From an uncultured Flavobacteriales bacterium (GTDB lineage: Bacteria > Bacteroidota > Bacteroidia > Flavobacteriales_D > Sanyastnellaceae), in assembly GCA_938082505.1 (NCBI GenBank), contig CALLLH010000014.1, positions 62,001 through 126,000 on the forward strand: DNA of 64,000 bases, given 5' to 3'. The position numbers and the translations under genes were made by a program. Below the pieces are notes generated by a model. That model had not been told where the DNA came from, made no database searches, and worked only from the letters and a program-made list of their open reading frames with translations. Every line of letters starts with the position of its first letter. Within the stretch, counting starts at the first letter, position 1. Below are positions 42,347 through 51,894 of this stretch, in pieces.

Positions 42347-45310
42347 CTCCCCTCCGCCGCCTCCGGGGGGCGCATCGGCGAAACGAAAGGGCAAATTGAG
42401 CGATTCCTGAATGATCACCAGTGCTTTCGTTCGGATGTCCTCATCGACATACAGACGGTTGCCCGCATCGGGACAGACGCGATTGGCGAGGATGATGGCG
42501 GTCCAGTCTCCCTCGGGATCCGTCCAGGCAAGGGTGCCTGTGAATCCACTGTGGCCGAAACTCGACCAGGAACCGGCATTGCCGCTCGCTCCGGTCTCGG
42601 GTTCCAGACCGGGCTTGTCCCAACCCAATGCCCGCCGGTTGTCTTCTTCAGGGAAGGCACGCCGGGTGAATTCGGCAACCGTCTCGCTCCGCACGATCCG
42701 CGTTCCCCTCCACACGCCTCCGTTGCCCAAGCATTCCATCAGCACCGCGAGATCATGGGCGTCCGAAAAAAGGCCTGCATGCCCCGCCACCCCACCCATC
42801 ATGGCCGCTCCGGGATCGTGGACGTATCCGCGGACCCAGGCATCCCGGAATGAGGTGTCCCTTTCGGTGGGGGCGATGTCCTCGAGGGGAGACCATTCCA
42901 GGGGCAGGTAGCCCATGCGTTGCAGCCCCAGGGGTCGCAGGATCAAGCTGTCGGCCACAGCCGCCAATGGCATGTCCCACCGGGCTTCGAGGATTTCCTG
43001 CAACAGGTAGTACCCGATGTCGCTGTAGCGGTATCGACCTGAAGGCTTGGGTTCGATGCCCCGGATCGTGGTGCGGATGGAATCGCACCAATCAGGGTGC
43101 ATGCACCGGCCCGAACACAGGGTGACCCAGCCGGGCACCTCTTCCGCGGCCAAGACTCCATCTGTGCTGTCCGCATGGGCGGTCAGGTCCATGTAGAAAG
43201 GTATCCAAGCGGGCAGGCCGGAACGGTGTGCCAGCACATCCCTCAGGGTGCGGCGGGCCAGTTCCGGGTGGAGTTCGGCGGTCGGGTGTCGCGGCAGGAT
43301 TTCGCCCAAAGGTTGGTCCAGGCCAACCAGGCCCCGCTCCACGGAAATCATCGTCAGCAGTGTGGAGACGGCCACCTTTGTGATCGAGGCGAGATCGTAG
43401 AGGTGGTGTCTTTCGACGGGAGTGTCGGCTTCATCCCCCAACGAGCCATAGGCGGCATCGTGTCGGATGGAATCTCCGCGGGTCACGAGAATCCGCATCC
43501 CGGGGGTTGCGCCCATCGCGATGGCGGCGTCGGCCAAGCTGTCGAGGCGATGTCCCATGGCCCGCGAGGCGGAATCAGGTGGAGCACGGAACAACCTCGG
43601 TGCCGAGATCGGGTTTCCCATTCCCGCCTTCCATCCCGCAACATCCACGGGAAGCCGACCCAGGGCGTGGCCTTCACCGCACAAGGCGGCCATGGCGGCC
43701 GTCTGCGTGAGGTCATCCTCTTGATGGGCGATCAGCCAACGGAAGTCGGGATCGTTGGGGAGGTGGGCCAGGGCATAAGGACTGGTGAAGAGGGCAATGC
43801 TGAGGTGCTCCGATTCAGCAGACATCCGCTCGATGAGCCGATCGGCACCCTGCGGAATTCCGAAGCGTCGCGACGGCTTGTTGCTTTCGTCAAGGAAGGC
43901 CAGCACCACTTCGCTGTGGCCTTCGACCGAGCGGGCTGTGGCTTCAATTTGCGCCTCCGAGATGGGGCCCTTGCCGATCCGGATGACCGCGGTCTTGGGG
44001 TGGGTCAGCTTCATTCGCCGCTCCAGGGCATCTCCCCGGTTGCCGATGATGACCAGGGCAGGGGGCAACCGCACGTCCAGCGTTTCAGGGTCACCCAAGT
44101 GCACGAGCATGTGGCTCCTCAGTTGCTGCTGCAATCCGAAGGACGTGGAAGTGGGCGCTTCGGCTGAAGCCGGCACATCCAACCATTGCTTGGCCATCAG
44201 CACCTTGAAGCAGGCATCATCCAGCCTGGCCGTGTCGAGCTCTCCACGGCGCAAGGCGGATTCGATGCTGTCGATGACAAGCGCGGGATCGGAAGGAAAC
44301 AGCAGGATGTCATTGCCTGCCTTGAGCGCCGCAACCTCGCGTGTACCGGGCGGCACGAGGTCCGAAGCTCCCGCCATGGTCAGCGCATCGGTGAATACAA
44401 GGCCTTCGAAGCCCAGGCTGTCGATCAGCAGATCCCGCACCACCCTGGGAGACAGCGATGTCGGCATTCCCGTAATGGAATCGAGGGCGGGAACATCGAG
44501 GTGCGCGGTCATGATCCCTTCGACGCCTCGGTGGATCAAGGTGCGGAAGGGAGGCAACTCGAGGTCATCAAAGTGGGCGCTGTCCGACAGGATGCGGGGC
44601 AAGGCAAGATGCGAGTCCAGATCCGCATCACCATGCCCTGGAAAATGCTTGCCGACCGCCATCACTCCGGCCTTGCGAAGCCCTTCGGCCCAAGCCGCCG
44701 CCAAGCGGCCCACCCAATCGGGCCGAGACCCGAACGAACGGTTGCCGATGACGGGATTCGCGGGGTTGCTGTTCACGTCGGCCACCGGAGCAAAGTCAAT
44801 TCCGATGCCCAAGGCCTTCAGTTCCAATCCGGCGTGGTAGCCGGCCTGCCGAACCAGGTCCTCATTCTCTGTTGCGCCCAGCGACATGGCCTTGGGAAAG
44901 GTCAGGCCATCGCCCAACCGCATGCCGGCCCCCCATTCGGCATCCATGGCGGTCATCAGGCCGACCCCTTGTCTGGAACGGGCGAGGCTGTCCAAAGTCC
45001 GCAGATTCCGCTTCGTGGTGGTGCGGTCGCCCTGCATGGCGATGACCCCTCCGATGCCATATTCCAGAACATCCGCTGCGACCCCTTCGAAGGAATCTGA
45101 TTCGCCGGGCTTGGAATACAAGGGCAGCATCATGAGCTGTCCAATCTTCTGGCGAACCGTCATGCTGTCCATTCCGTCCCGGGCGGCAGCGGAATCCGCA
45201 TTCAGGAACAGGGGGCGCATTGGAGGCTCCGGTGCCTGGGCTTCTCCTGATTGACAGCCCAAGAGTATGGGCGCCAAAAGAAAAACGCCCCATGTGTGCA
45301 CCTTAAGCAT
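42344..45310 (-). CDS. Lipoprotein fusing GH3 beta-N-acetylhexosaminidase and beta-lactamase-type serine hydrolase
   Basis: A 988-residue lipoprotein with lipobox ILLGC at residue 19. The GH3 domain (about residues 45-400) has KHFPGHGDADLDSH at 221-234 and the nucleophile aspartate in FTDALTMAG at residue 308. A GH3 C-terminal-like linker domain reaches about residue 570. The last 400 residues are a class C beta-lactamase/transpeptidase-fold hydrolase with the SxxK motif SITK at 642-645 and RYSDIGYYLL as the second motif. Such fusions are typical of Bacteroidota and are thought to recycle peptidoglycan. The start lies eight bases inside the end of cmk. Confidence 0.93.
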   Translation of the reverse strand: MLKVHTWGVFLLAPILLGCQSGEAQAPEPPMRPLFLNADSAAARDGMDSMTVRQKIGQLMMLPLYSKPGESDSFEGVAADVLEYGIGGVIAMQGDRTTTKRNLRTLDSLARSRQGVGLMTAMDAEWGAGMRLGDGLTFPKAMSLGATENEDLVRQAGYHAGLELKALGIGIDFAPVADVNSNPANPVIGNRSFGSRPDWVGRLAAAWAEGLRKAGVMAVGKHFPGHGDADLDSHLALPRILSDSAHFDDLELPPFRTLIHRGVEGIMTAHLDVPALDSITGMPTSLSPRVVRDLLIDSLGFEGLVFTDALTMAGASDLVPPGTREVAALKAGNDILLFPSDPALVIDSIESALRRGELDTARLDDACFKVLMAKQWLDVPASAEAPTSTSFGLQQQLRSHMLVHLGDPETLDVRLPPALVIIGNRGDALERRMKLTHPKTAVIRIGKGPISEAQIEATARSVEGHSEVVLAFLDESNKPSRRFGIPQGADRLIERMSAESEHLSIALFTSPYALAHLPNDPDFRWLIAHQEDDLTQTAAMAALCGEGHALGRLPVDVAGWKAGMGNPISAPRLFRAPPDSASRAMGHRLDSLADAAIAMGATPGMRILVTRGDSIRHDAAYGSLGDEADTPVERHHLYDLASITKVAVSTLLTMISVERGLVGLDQPLGEILPRHPTAELHPELARRTLRDVLAHRSGLPAWIPFYMDLTAHADSTDGVLAAEEVPGWVTLCSGRCMHPDWCDSIRTTIRGIEPKPSGRYRYSDIGYYLLQEILEARWDMPLAAVADSLILRPLGLQRMGYLPLEWSPLEDIAPTERDTSFRDAWVRGYVHDPGAAMMGGVAGHAGLFSDAHDLAVLMECLGNGGVWRGTRIVRSETVAEFTRRAFPEEDNRRALGWDKPGLEPETGASGNAGSWSSFGHSGFTGTLAWTDPEGDWTAIILANRVCPDAGNRLYVDEDIRTKALVIIQESLNLPFRFADAPPGGGGGE

Positions 45311-45995
45311 GCAATACCTGCTGGACGCAGCCCATCATGTGGTCGAACTGCTCTTCAATGGACAGATTGCTGTTGTCGATCACAATGGCGTCCTCGGCTT
45401 GCAGAAGGGGGCTGTGGTCCCTCGTGCTGTCAATCTGGTCCCGTTCGAGGAGATTGGCCTGCACGGCCTCCAGGCTGACCGAACGGCCGCGGCGGACCAA
45501 TTCATCGAACCTCCGCCGGCCCCTGGCCTCCAGGTCCGCTGTCATGAAGAATTTGACTTCTGCTTCGGGCAAGACCACCGTGCCGATGTCCCTTCCGTCC
45601 ATCACCACACCGCCCACTTCGCCCATGCGGCGCTGCGCAAGGACCAGTTTCTCGCGCACTTCCGGGACGCGGGCTACGACACTGACGTGACGCGAAACCT
45701 CATGGCTGCGGATTTCCTTTTCCACGTTTCTGCCGCTCAGGCAGATTTCGCTGCGCCCCGATCCCGGATTGAACCGGAAGGTGAGGTAGACCCTCGGCAG
45801 CGCCTCGACCATGCCGGAGACATTGAGGTTTCCGTCGTGGTCGATGAGTTTCTCCCGCAGGGCGAAAAGGGTCACCGCCCTGTACATCGCACCGGTATCG
45901 ATATAGATGTAGTTCAGCGCCTTGGCCAAGCCCTGAGCCAACGTGCTCTTTCCTGAGGCACTGAGGCCATCGATGGCGATGCTGATCCTTTTCAT
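45303..45995 (-). CDS. cmk: Cytidylate kinase
   Basis: A 230-residue (d)CMP kinase from ATG 45995. The P-loop is IAIDGLSASGKSTLA, followed by IDTGAMYRAVTL, the CMP-site block VVMDGRDIGTVVLP, and the lid region RGRRRFDELVRRG with RDHSPLLQAEDAIVIDNS. It phosphorylates CMP and dCMP. The gene follows porQ on the same strand after a 51-base gap with its own TACCTTCG box. The stop overlaps the start of the GH3 lipoprotein. Confidence 0.95.
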   Translation of the reverse strand: MKRISIAIDGLSASGKSTLAQGLAKALNYIYIDTGAMYRAVTLFALREKLIDHDGNLNVSGMVEALPRVYLTFRFNPGSGRSEICLSGRNVEKEIRSHEVSRHVSVVARVPEVREKLVLAQRRMGEVGGVVMDGRDIGTVVLPEAEVKFFMTADLEARGRRRFDELVRRGRSVSLEAVQANLLERDQIDSTRDHSPLLQAEDAIVIDNSNLSIEEQFDHMMGCVQQVLHA

Positions 45996-46022
45996 GGGCC
46001 TGTGGTGAGCATTCGGGAATCT

Positions 46023-46030
46023 CGAAGGTA
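46023..46030 (-). promoter_or_regulatory. Possible promoter -7 box (cmk)
   Basis: TACCTTCG on the minus strand, 35 bases before the cmk ATG. Confidence 0.4.
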
Positions 46031-46046
46031 GCAACGAGAACGGCGC

Positions 46047-47093
46047 CTACCGGTCGGTCAATCGGGTTCGAATGGCGAGATGGGTGGAAGAGCCGGCCGC
46101 ATGGTAGGTGTTCCGCGCAACGGAAAGGTCGAATCTGCGGACCTTGAAGTCGATGCCCCAGGCGAAACCGGCCGTGCCCGGGGCGTTGGTCAGCCTGAGC
46201 TCCTGTCGCCTGCGGTGGTGGTAGCCGAACCGGAATCCAAGGGAGGGCCCCAATTTGAGTCCCGTTCCAAGAGCAAGGTGCCGAAGGAGCCGGTCTCCGA
46301 AGGCCCACGTTCCACTGGCCAGCGTGTCTCCGGTCAGGGGGTCGATGACGTCATCGTAAAACCCTTCAGGCGCCAGGTCCCATTCTTGCATTTCATCATA
46401 GGTCAGGTAGAGGATGAAGGGGGCGTTGTCGAACCCCTTGGTCATGGACAGGCGCAGGTCAGGGGCGAATCGGCCACTGCTCCCCGCGGCATTGGCCGTG
46501 TGCTGTCCACCCCAGGGGCGCCAGTGTGCCGCCAGCCTGAACTGCCGGTCCCTGCGGAAGTAATTGGCCGAACAATCCAATTGGGCGAATCCGGCCCGGC
46601 GCTCGGGCAATCCACTCTGTCCGAGCCACAGGCTCAGTCCCACCGTCAGGTTGCTGTCGACCGGGACACTGATGCCGTGGACCCATGCCACATCCGAAGC
46701 GGAGAAACTGCCGGTTTCCACGCCGACGGGGTCACGCCCGGTAAAATTGCCGTAGCCCAGGTTGCGGAGTCCGGTGTGCCAAACCCACCGGCGGTTCTCT
46801 GGCCGCTTTGCATACACGGCGGCCGCCAGGGCAGTCCCCGCGAAATAATCCATGTAGGCCAGGTGCAGCTGTCCTGAATGCGTGGAGTCGAGCAGGGAGC
46901 CCTGCGCGAGGATGTCCCCGAGTGTGGCATCCAGGGGGGCGCCCATGCTTTCAGCTGAACCGGCCAGCCTCGCGGAAACGGGCAGGTCCAGCAATCCTGG
47001 ACGCGGAATTGCCTGGCCCATCACCGTGGCCAGCATGCCCGTCATCGCGAGGCAGGCAAACAGCGCGCTCAGCCGATGGGAAACGGGGGTCAT
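46047..47093 (-). CDS. porQ: Type IX secretion system protein PorQ-like
   Basis: A 348-residue outer-membrane protein. Signal peptide ALFACLAMTGMLATVMGQ. It shows the PorQ pattern: LLDLPVSARLAGSAE near the start, NSAL-equivalent segments, LHLAYMDYFAGTALAAAVYA, NLGYGNFTG, then TGSFSASDVAWVHG, and a row of beta strands ending RTRLTDR. PorQ is an accessory outer-membrane barrel of the type IX apparatus and of the associated sortase shuttle with PorV and PorU. Its ATG overlaps the lon stop (ATGA), so it is coupled to lon. The presence fits the three T9SS cargo proteins in the window. Confidence 0.82.
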   Translation of the reverse strand: MTPVSHRLSALFACLAMTGMLATVMGQAIPRPGLLDLPVSARLAGSAESMGAPLDATLGDILAQGSLLDSTHSGQLHLAYMDYFAGTALAAAVYAKRPENRRWVWHTGLRNLGYGNFTGRDPVGVETGSFSASDVAWVHGISVPVDSNLTVGLSLWLGQSGLPERRAGFAQLDCSANYFRRDRQFRLAAHWRPWGGQHTANAAGSSGRFAPDLRLSMTKGFDNAPFILYLTYDEMQEWDLAPEGFYDDVIDPLTGDTLASGTWAFGDRLLRHLALGTGLKLGPSLGFRFGYHHRRRQELRLTNAPGTAGFAWGIDFKVRRFDLSVARNTYHAAGSSTHLAIRTRLTDR

Positions 47094-49540
47094 TTGGCGG
47101 CCACGATTTGTTTGGGGTCCTCGACTTTCTCCCTGAGCAATGCCCTTTCAATCACGTCCGTCATGGTTTTCACGTAGTGGAAACGCAGGCCTTTGATGTA
47201 TCGTGCCTGAATGTCCTCCACGTGTTTGCGGTTTGATTCGCACAGCACGATTTCCTTGATGCCGGCCCTGCGGGCAGCGAGGATCTTCTCTTTGATGCCG
47301 CCGACCGGAAGGACCTGGCCACGCAGGGTGATCTCTCCGGTCATGGCGAGGAATTTCCTGACCTTGCGCTGGGTGAAGATCGAGGCGAGGGCCGTCAGCA
47401 TCGTGATGCCCGCAGATGGCCCATCCTTGGGAATGGCGCCCGCGGGAACGTGCACGTGCACATCCCAGGTGTCGAATACCTTGGGGTCGAGGTCGAGGTC
47501 ATCGGCGTGGGCCTTCAGGTATTGCAGTGCGATGACCGCGCTCTCTTTCATGACGTCGCCGAGGTTGCCCGTCAGTGTCAATTTGCCCTTGCCGGGGACG
47601 ATGCTCGTTTCGATGAAGAGGATGTCTCCACCCGCCGGGGTCCAGGCCAATCCGGTGACCACCCCCGCCACATCGTTGCCCTCGTAGCGCTCCTTCTCGT
47701 GGGAAGGCCCGAGAATGTCCACGAGCTCACCCGGCGCCACGGCCACCTCGTGAGGCACGTCCATGGCGATTTGGACCGCGCGGTGGCGCACCACCTTGGC
47801 AATGCGCTTGTCCAGTCCCCGGACGCCACTTTCATTCGTGTATTCGGCACAGATCTTTTCGAGGGTCGCGTCGGGAATCTCCACCTGGTCCTCCGTGATG
47901 CCGGTTTCCGCAACGTGCTTGCGGATGAGGTGCCGCTTGGCGATCTGGACCTTTTCCTCCACGGTGTAGCCGGAGACTTCGATGATCTCCATCCGGTCGC
48001 GCAAGGCGGGCTGAATGGTGGCCAAGGAGTTGGACGTGGCCAGGAACATCACCTTGGACAGGTCGTAATCCAGTTCCAGGTAATTGTCGTGGAAGGCGCT
48101 GTTCTGCTCCGGATCGAGGACTTCGAGCATGGCCGATGAGGGGTCTCCATGCAAATCGCGGCTCAGTTTGTCAATCTCATCGAGGACGAAGAGCGGGTTG
48201 GATGCGCCCGACTTTTTCAAGTTCTGTATGATCCTGCCCGGCATGGCGCCGATGTAGGTCTTCCGGTGTCCGCGTATTTCGGCTTCATCCCGAAGTCCGC
48301 CCAGCGACATCCGGACATACTCGCGGCCGAGGGCCTTGGCAATGGATTTGCCCAAGGAAGTCTTTCCCACTCCTGGAGGGCCATAGAGGCAGATGATGGG
48401 GGACTTCATGTCGCCCTTCAGTTTGAGCACGGCGAGGTGCTCAATGATGCGCTCCTTGACCTTCTCGAGCCCGTAGTGGTCCTCGTCCAGGATTTCCTGT
48501 GCATGGGCCAGGTCGAAATTGTCCTCCGAAGTGATGTTCCAGGGCAGGTCGAGCAGCAAGTCGAGGTAGTTGGACTGCACACTGTATTCTGCGCTCTGGG
48601 TGTTCATCCGCTCGAGCTTGCCCAATTCCTTGAGGAAAGTCTCGGCAACGGTATCGGGCCAGTCCTTCAATTCGGCCCGGGCCTTTTTTCCCGCGATGTC
48701 CTCCTTGTGCGGATCCGAGCCGAGTTCCTCCTGGATCTGCTTCATCTGCTGGTGGAGGAAAAATTCGCGCTGTTGTTTCTCGATGTCGGTCTTGACCCGG
48801 GATTGGATGTCGTGCTTCAATTCGAGCACTTTGAGCTCCTCGCCGAGCAATTCCATCACTTTCTCCACGCGCCCCTTGAGGCCGGCTATCTCGAGCAGGT
48901 TCTGCTTCTGTTCCTTCGCCCCATTCATGTTGGAAGCAATGAAATGGACCAGGAAACGCAGGGAATCGATGTTCTTGATGGCTATGGCCGCCTCGGACGG
49001 AATGTTCGGGCTGTTCTGGATGACCTCCATGCTCATCTCCTGCAGGCTTTGTTGCAGGGCTTCGCGTTCGGGCTCGCTCCATTCCTCCGGGGCATCCGGG
49101 AAGGGGGTGACCTTGGCCTTGAGGTAGGGTTCCGTCTCCAGCACATCCCCCATGTGGCATCGGCGCTTGCCCTGAATGATCACGGTATTGGACCCGTCCG
49201 GCATGCGGAGCATCTTGACGATCCGTGCGACTGTGCCCACATCGTGCAGGTCCTTCCTCTCAGGATTCTCGATCTCGGCATCCTCCTGGGTCATCACGCC
49301 GATATCACTGCCGCCTTTGTGGGCTTCCTTGAGCAATTGAAGGCTCTGGTCCCGTCCCACGTTGATGGGCAGCACGACGCCCGGAAACAGGACAGTGTTG
49401 CGCAGCGGGAGGATGGGCAAGGCTTCCGGGGTGTCCTCACGCTCCATGGCCGCCTCGTCTTCAGAACTCAGCAGGGGAATGGTCACGTGGTCCTCGGACT
49501 CTTCGGTCAGCAATTGGGAAAACGGTTGTTCTTCTTGCAT
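47090..49540 (-). CDS. lon: ATP-dependent Lon protease
   Basis: An 816-residue LonA protease. The N-terminal substrate-binding domain opens LPILPLRNTVLFPGVVLPI. The AAA+ module has Walker A CLYGPPGVGKTSLG and Walker B NPLFVLDEIDK. The C-terminal protease domain has VHVPAGAIPKDGPSAGITM with the catalytic serine and GGIKEKILAARRAGI with the lysine. The length is normal. It degrades misfolded and regulatory proteins in the cytoplasm. Upstream on the minus strand GATTTTCG and GACCTTCG boxes lie 8-20 bases before the start. PorQ is coupled behind it. Confidence 0.97.
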   Translation of the reverse strand: MQEEQPFSQLLTEESEDHVTIPLLSSEDEAAMEREDTPEALPILPLRNTVLFPGVVLPINVGRDQSLQLLKEAHKGGSDIGVMTQEDAEIENPERKDLHDVGTVARIVKMLRMPDGSNTVIIQGKRRCHMGDVLETEPYLKAKVTPFPDAPEEWSEPEREALQQSLQEMSMEVIQNSPNIPSEAAIAIKNIDSLRFLVHFIASNMNGAKEQKQNLLEIAGLKGRVEKVMELLGEELKVLELKHDIQSRVKTDIEKQQREFFLHQQMKQIQEELGSDPHKEDIAGKKARAELKDWPDTVAETFLKELGKLERMNTQSAEYSVQSNYLDLLLDLPWNITSEDNFDLAHAQEILDEDHYGLEKVKERIIEHLAVLKLKGDMKSPIICLYGPPGVGKTSLGKSIAKALGREYVRMSLGGLRDEAEIRGHRKTYIGAMPGRIIQNLKKSGASNPLFVLDEIDKLSRDLHGDPSSAMLEVLDPEQNSAFHDNYLELDYDLSKVMFLATSNSLATIQPALRDRMEIIEVSGYTVEEKVQIAKRHLIRKHVAETGITEDQVEIPDATLEKICAEYTNESGVRGLDKRIAKVVRHRAVQIAMDVPHEVAVAPGELVDILGPSHEKERYEGNDVAGVVTGLAWTPAGGDILFIETSIVPGKGKLTLTGNLGDVMKESAVIALQYLKAHADDLDLDPKVFDTWDVHVHVPAGAIPKDGPSAGITMLTALASIFTQRKVRKFLAMTGEITLRGQVLPVGGIKEKILAARRAGIKEIVLCESNRKHVEDIQARYIKGLRFHYVKTMTDVIERALLREKVEDPKQIVAAK

Positions 49541-49611
49541 CGGGTGCGCGAAGGTCGAAAATCAAGCCAGAAAGCCGCCCTGGTTCTTCAGGGGGTCAAT
49601 GTGTCAGGCTT

Positions 49612-50742
49612 TCAGGCCTGGTCCTGTCGTTGTGCGTGCAGCTGTGACAACCTGACACGTTGGACCTCGGACAAGGGGAGGCCCCGGCGGCCCATGACGG
49701 TCTGGGCAGTGGACAACATCCGCTCCAGGTCTTGGATTTCCATGGTTCCCATGCGGGCATTGTACCAGCTGAAGGCCGGCAGATGTTTGGGAGGAAACCC
49801 GGCATCGAATATGACACATGCAGGGTCGATGACAGTCCCTGTATTGAATGTGGTCCCGATGCCGCACTTGCTGTGGTCGCCCATCAGAAGTCCACAGAAT
49901 TGAAGTCCTGTGCCCTTCATGGCAGCATCCAGTGCGGACCATTGGCGCACCTCTCCGTAGGTGTTTTTCAGGTTGCTCGCGTTGGTTCCAGCACCGAGGT
50001 TGCACCAGCGGCCGATGACGCTGTTGCCCAGGAATCCATCGTGTGCCTTGTTGGCCCAGCCCTGGAAATTCACGTTGGAGATTTCGCCCCCCACCTTGCA
50101 ATGGGGCCCGATCACGGTGGGCCCGGAAATGCAGGCGCCCATGCGCACCGTCGCGCCTTCACAGACGATCAAAGGCCCTTTGAGATGAGCCCCCGCTTCG
50201 ATCTGGGCATCCGGGCCGATGAGGACCGGGCCGGCATCGGTGTCGATGGAGGCCGCCCTCACGGTCGCTGACTCGGCAACGCGCACATCCTCGCTCCGGC
50301 CATAGACCATGGCAGGGCCCACATAGGGTTGGAGGTTCCACCGGGAACCCACTGTGTCCACATCTCGTTGGATGGCGGATTCCAATGTACCGAACAGGTC
50401 ATTGGCGTGATGGAGGAGAACCTGTGATCCCGCTTCCAGTGTTGACCGTGCGCTCACCGAGTCCGGATTCCCGCAAACCGCGAGCATCACGCCATCCATG
50501 TACAGGGCGGTGCCAACATTCAGGGAACCGACCAGTGCCGCAGCATCCGATGAGGGTATCCAGCGTGCGTTCACCCTGATGACGGCGTCGTCACCTCCAT
50601 GGCTCACCATTTCCTGGCCCACTTGTTGCCACCTCACGGATTGGGTGAATGCACCATGCCGAATCCCAGCGACGCCTTCAATGAGATGAAACGGGTGCAG
50701 GGAAGCACAGGCCTCGTCTTCGAAAAGTTGTATTGTGGGCAT
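49612..50742 (-). CDS. GlmU-family sugar nucleotidyltransferase/hexapeptide protein
   Basis: A 376-residue protein of the GlmU-related family common in Bacteroidota. The N-terminus has the family's TIQLFEDEACASLHPFHLI in place of a normal nucleotidyltransferase start. The C-terminal half is a left-handed beta-helix with VLIGPDAQIEAGAHLKGP, CEGATVRMGACISGPTVIG, and the FQGWANKAHDGFLGNSVIG, WCNLGAGTNASNLKN and GDHSKCGIGTTFNTGT blocks seen in GlmU acetyltransferase. It may supply an N-acetylated sugar nucleotide, but this is not established. A TAGTTTTG promoter box lies 31 bases upstream. Confidence 0.82.
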   Translation of the reverse strand: MPTIQLFEDEACASLHPFHLIEGVAGIRHGAFTQSVRWQQVGQEMVSHGGDDAVIRVNARWIPSSDAAALVGSLNVGTALYMDGVMLAVCGNPDSVSARSTLEAGSQVLLHHANDLFGTLESAIQRDVDTVGSRWNLQPYVGPAMVYGRSEDVRVAESATVRAASIDTDAGPVLIGPDAQIEAGAHLKGPLIVCEGATVRMGACISGPTVIGPHCKVGGEISNVNFQGWANKAHDGFLGNSVIGRWCNLGAGTNASNLKNTYGEVRQWSALDAAMKGTGLQFCGLLMGDHSKCGIGTTFNTGTVIDPACVIFDAGFPPKHLPAFSWYNARMGTMEIQDLERMLSTAQTVMGRRGLPLSEVQRVRLSQLHAQRQDQA

Positions 50743-50765
50743 GGGACCAGACTCTGGGGGCCTGT

Positions 50766-50773
50766 CAAAACTA
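50766..50773 (-). promoter_or_regulatory. Promoter -7 box (GlmU-family gene)
   Basis: TAGTTTTG, an exact consensus match on the minus strand, implying a leader of about 19 bases. Confidence 0.5.
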
Positions 50774-50828
50774 AGCCCGACATGATCTTTGTCCGCGAAC
50801 ATCCACGGAGTTGGCGTGTTCTACAATT

Positions 50829-51728
50829 GTGAGTGCACCAGTGCAGGAATTTTCCATCAAGGACCTCGAGCATTTTACGGGGATCAAGGCCCATACCATC
50901 AGGGCTTGGGAACAACGCTATGGGTTGCTGAATCCTAGAAGGACATCCACCAACATCCGGTTCTATTCTTCGGAGGATTTGAAGCATTTGCTGAACGTCA
51001 GCTTGCTGAATCAGCACGGCCACAAAATTTCCCACATCGCATCGATGGGGAATCAGGAAATTCGTGCGGCCATCAGGTCCCTGGGCACCTCGGTCACCAG
51101 CGAGGACCATTGGCTGGGGATGCTCAAGATCAGCATGCTCAGTTTCGATGAGCAACTGTTCAGGTCGGTATCCAGCACATTCGAGGAGCAGTCCGGCATC
51201 AGTGATTTGTTGCTCAAACTCTACTTGCCCTTCATGGGGCAGATTGGGATGCTGTGGCTTACGAGTGCCATCTGTCCGGCACATGAGCATTTCGTGAGCA
51301 ACCTGATCCGGCAACGCCTGTTCCGGGCAGTGGACGAGGTGCCTGCGGTGGACGCAGGATATGACGACGATGTCTTTGCCTTGTTCTTGCCGGAGCGAGA
51401 AATCCATGATGTGAGCCTCCTCATGGTTCATTTTCTGCTGCGCAAGGCGGGATACCGAAGCCTGTTTCTGGGTCAATCGGTTCCTTTGGAGGACCTCGTG
51501 CAGATGGCGCCTCAGTTTCCCAGGTTGAAATGTGTCGCCTATTGCACGACTTTTCCCTCGGAAAATGGGGCTGAGGATTACCTGCGCAGGGTGGCAAGGG
51601 AATCCCAAGGCACGTCCCTCGAGTTTCACTTTGCGGGAAGGGTTTTCCAGGGAATGGAAGCCGTTCAGGATTCGATTCACCTGCACGGCAATGGACAGTC
51701 CCTCATTGGGACGCTGTTGAGTTCATGA
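50829..51728 (+). CDS. MerR-family regulator with B12-binding-like domain (CarH/LitR type)
   Basis: A 299-residue regulator from GTG 50829. The MerR helix-turn-helix is FSIKDLEHFTGIKAHTIRAWEQRYGLLNPRRT (about residues 7-38), followed by the wing NIRFYSSEDLKHLL. A four-helix segment has ICPAHEHFVSNLIRQRL. The C-terminal Rossmann part has LPEREIHDVSLLMVHFLLRKAGYRSLFLGQSVP. The cobalamin motif ExHxxG reads ExHDVS here: the axial histidine is kept but the glycine is serine. Relatives repress carotenoid or light-stress genes in the dark. The ECF gene 167 bases downstream, flanked by TTGAACA repeats, is the likely target. Confidence 0.85.
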   Translation: MSAPVQEFSIKDLEHFTGIKAHTIRAWEQRYGLLNPRRTSTNIRFYSSEDLKHLLNVSLLNQHGHKISHIASMGNQEIRAAIRSLGTSVTSEDHWLGMLKISMLSFDEQLFRSVSSTFEEQSGISDLLLKLYLPFMGQIGMLWLTSAICPAHEHFVSNLIRQRLFRAVDEVPAVDAGYDDDVFALFLPEREIHDVSLLMVHFLLRKAGYRSLFLGQSVPLEDLVQMAPQFPRLKCVAYCTTFPSENGAEDYLRRVARESQGTSLEFHFAGRVFQGMEAVQDSIHLHGNGQSLIGTLLSS

Positions 51729-51894
51729 GCCTGTAGGGCGCTTCTTTGTTTCACGCTGCCGTGCTTCTGGGTGCACAAGCCCCGGGTTTTTTTCGGGATT
51801 CAGCCCGCTCTGTTCATCAATATTTCAAAAAAGTTGAACAGAATTTTGGGTGAGACGAGAATTTGTTCAATCTTTGAGCCACAACATTGAACAG
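51729..51894 (+). promoter_or_regulatory. Intergenic control region with TTGAACA/TGTTCAA repeats
   Basis: The first part holds a GC-rich segment followed by seven T residues (51768-51792), a weak terminator for the MerR gene. The second part has TTGAACA at 51834-51840, the inverse TGTTCAA at 51864-51870, TTGAACA again at 51887-51893, and partial copies TGTTCATCAA at 51811 and GTTCAACAA at 51909. A GAATTTTG promoter-like box at 51841-51848 abuts the first copy, so a bound protein would cover the promoter of the ECF gene. Confidence 0.5.

Noticed and set aside
48149-49903. 584-codon open frame antisense to lon
   Set aside because: Shadow of lon; rich in His/Gln/Arg/Gly with no recognisable domain.
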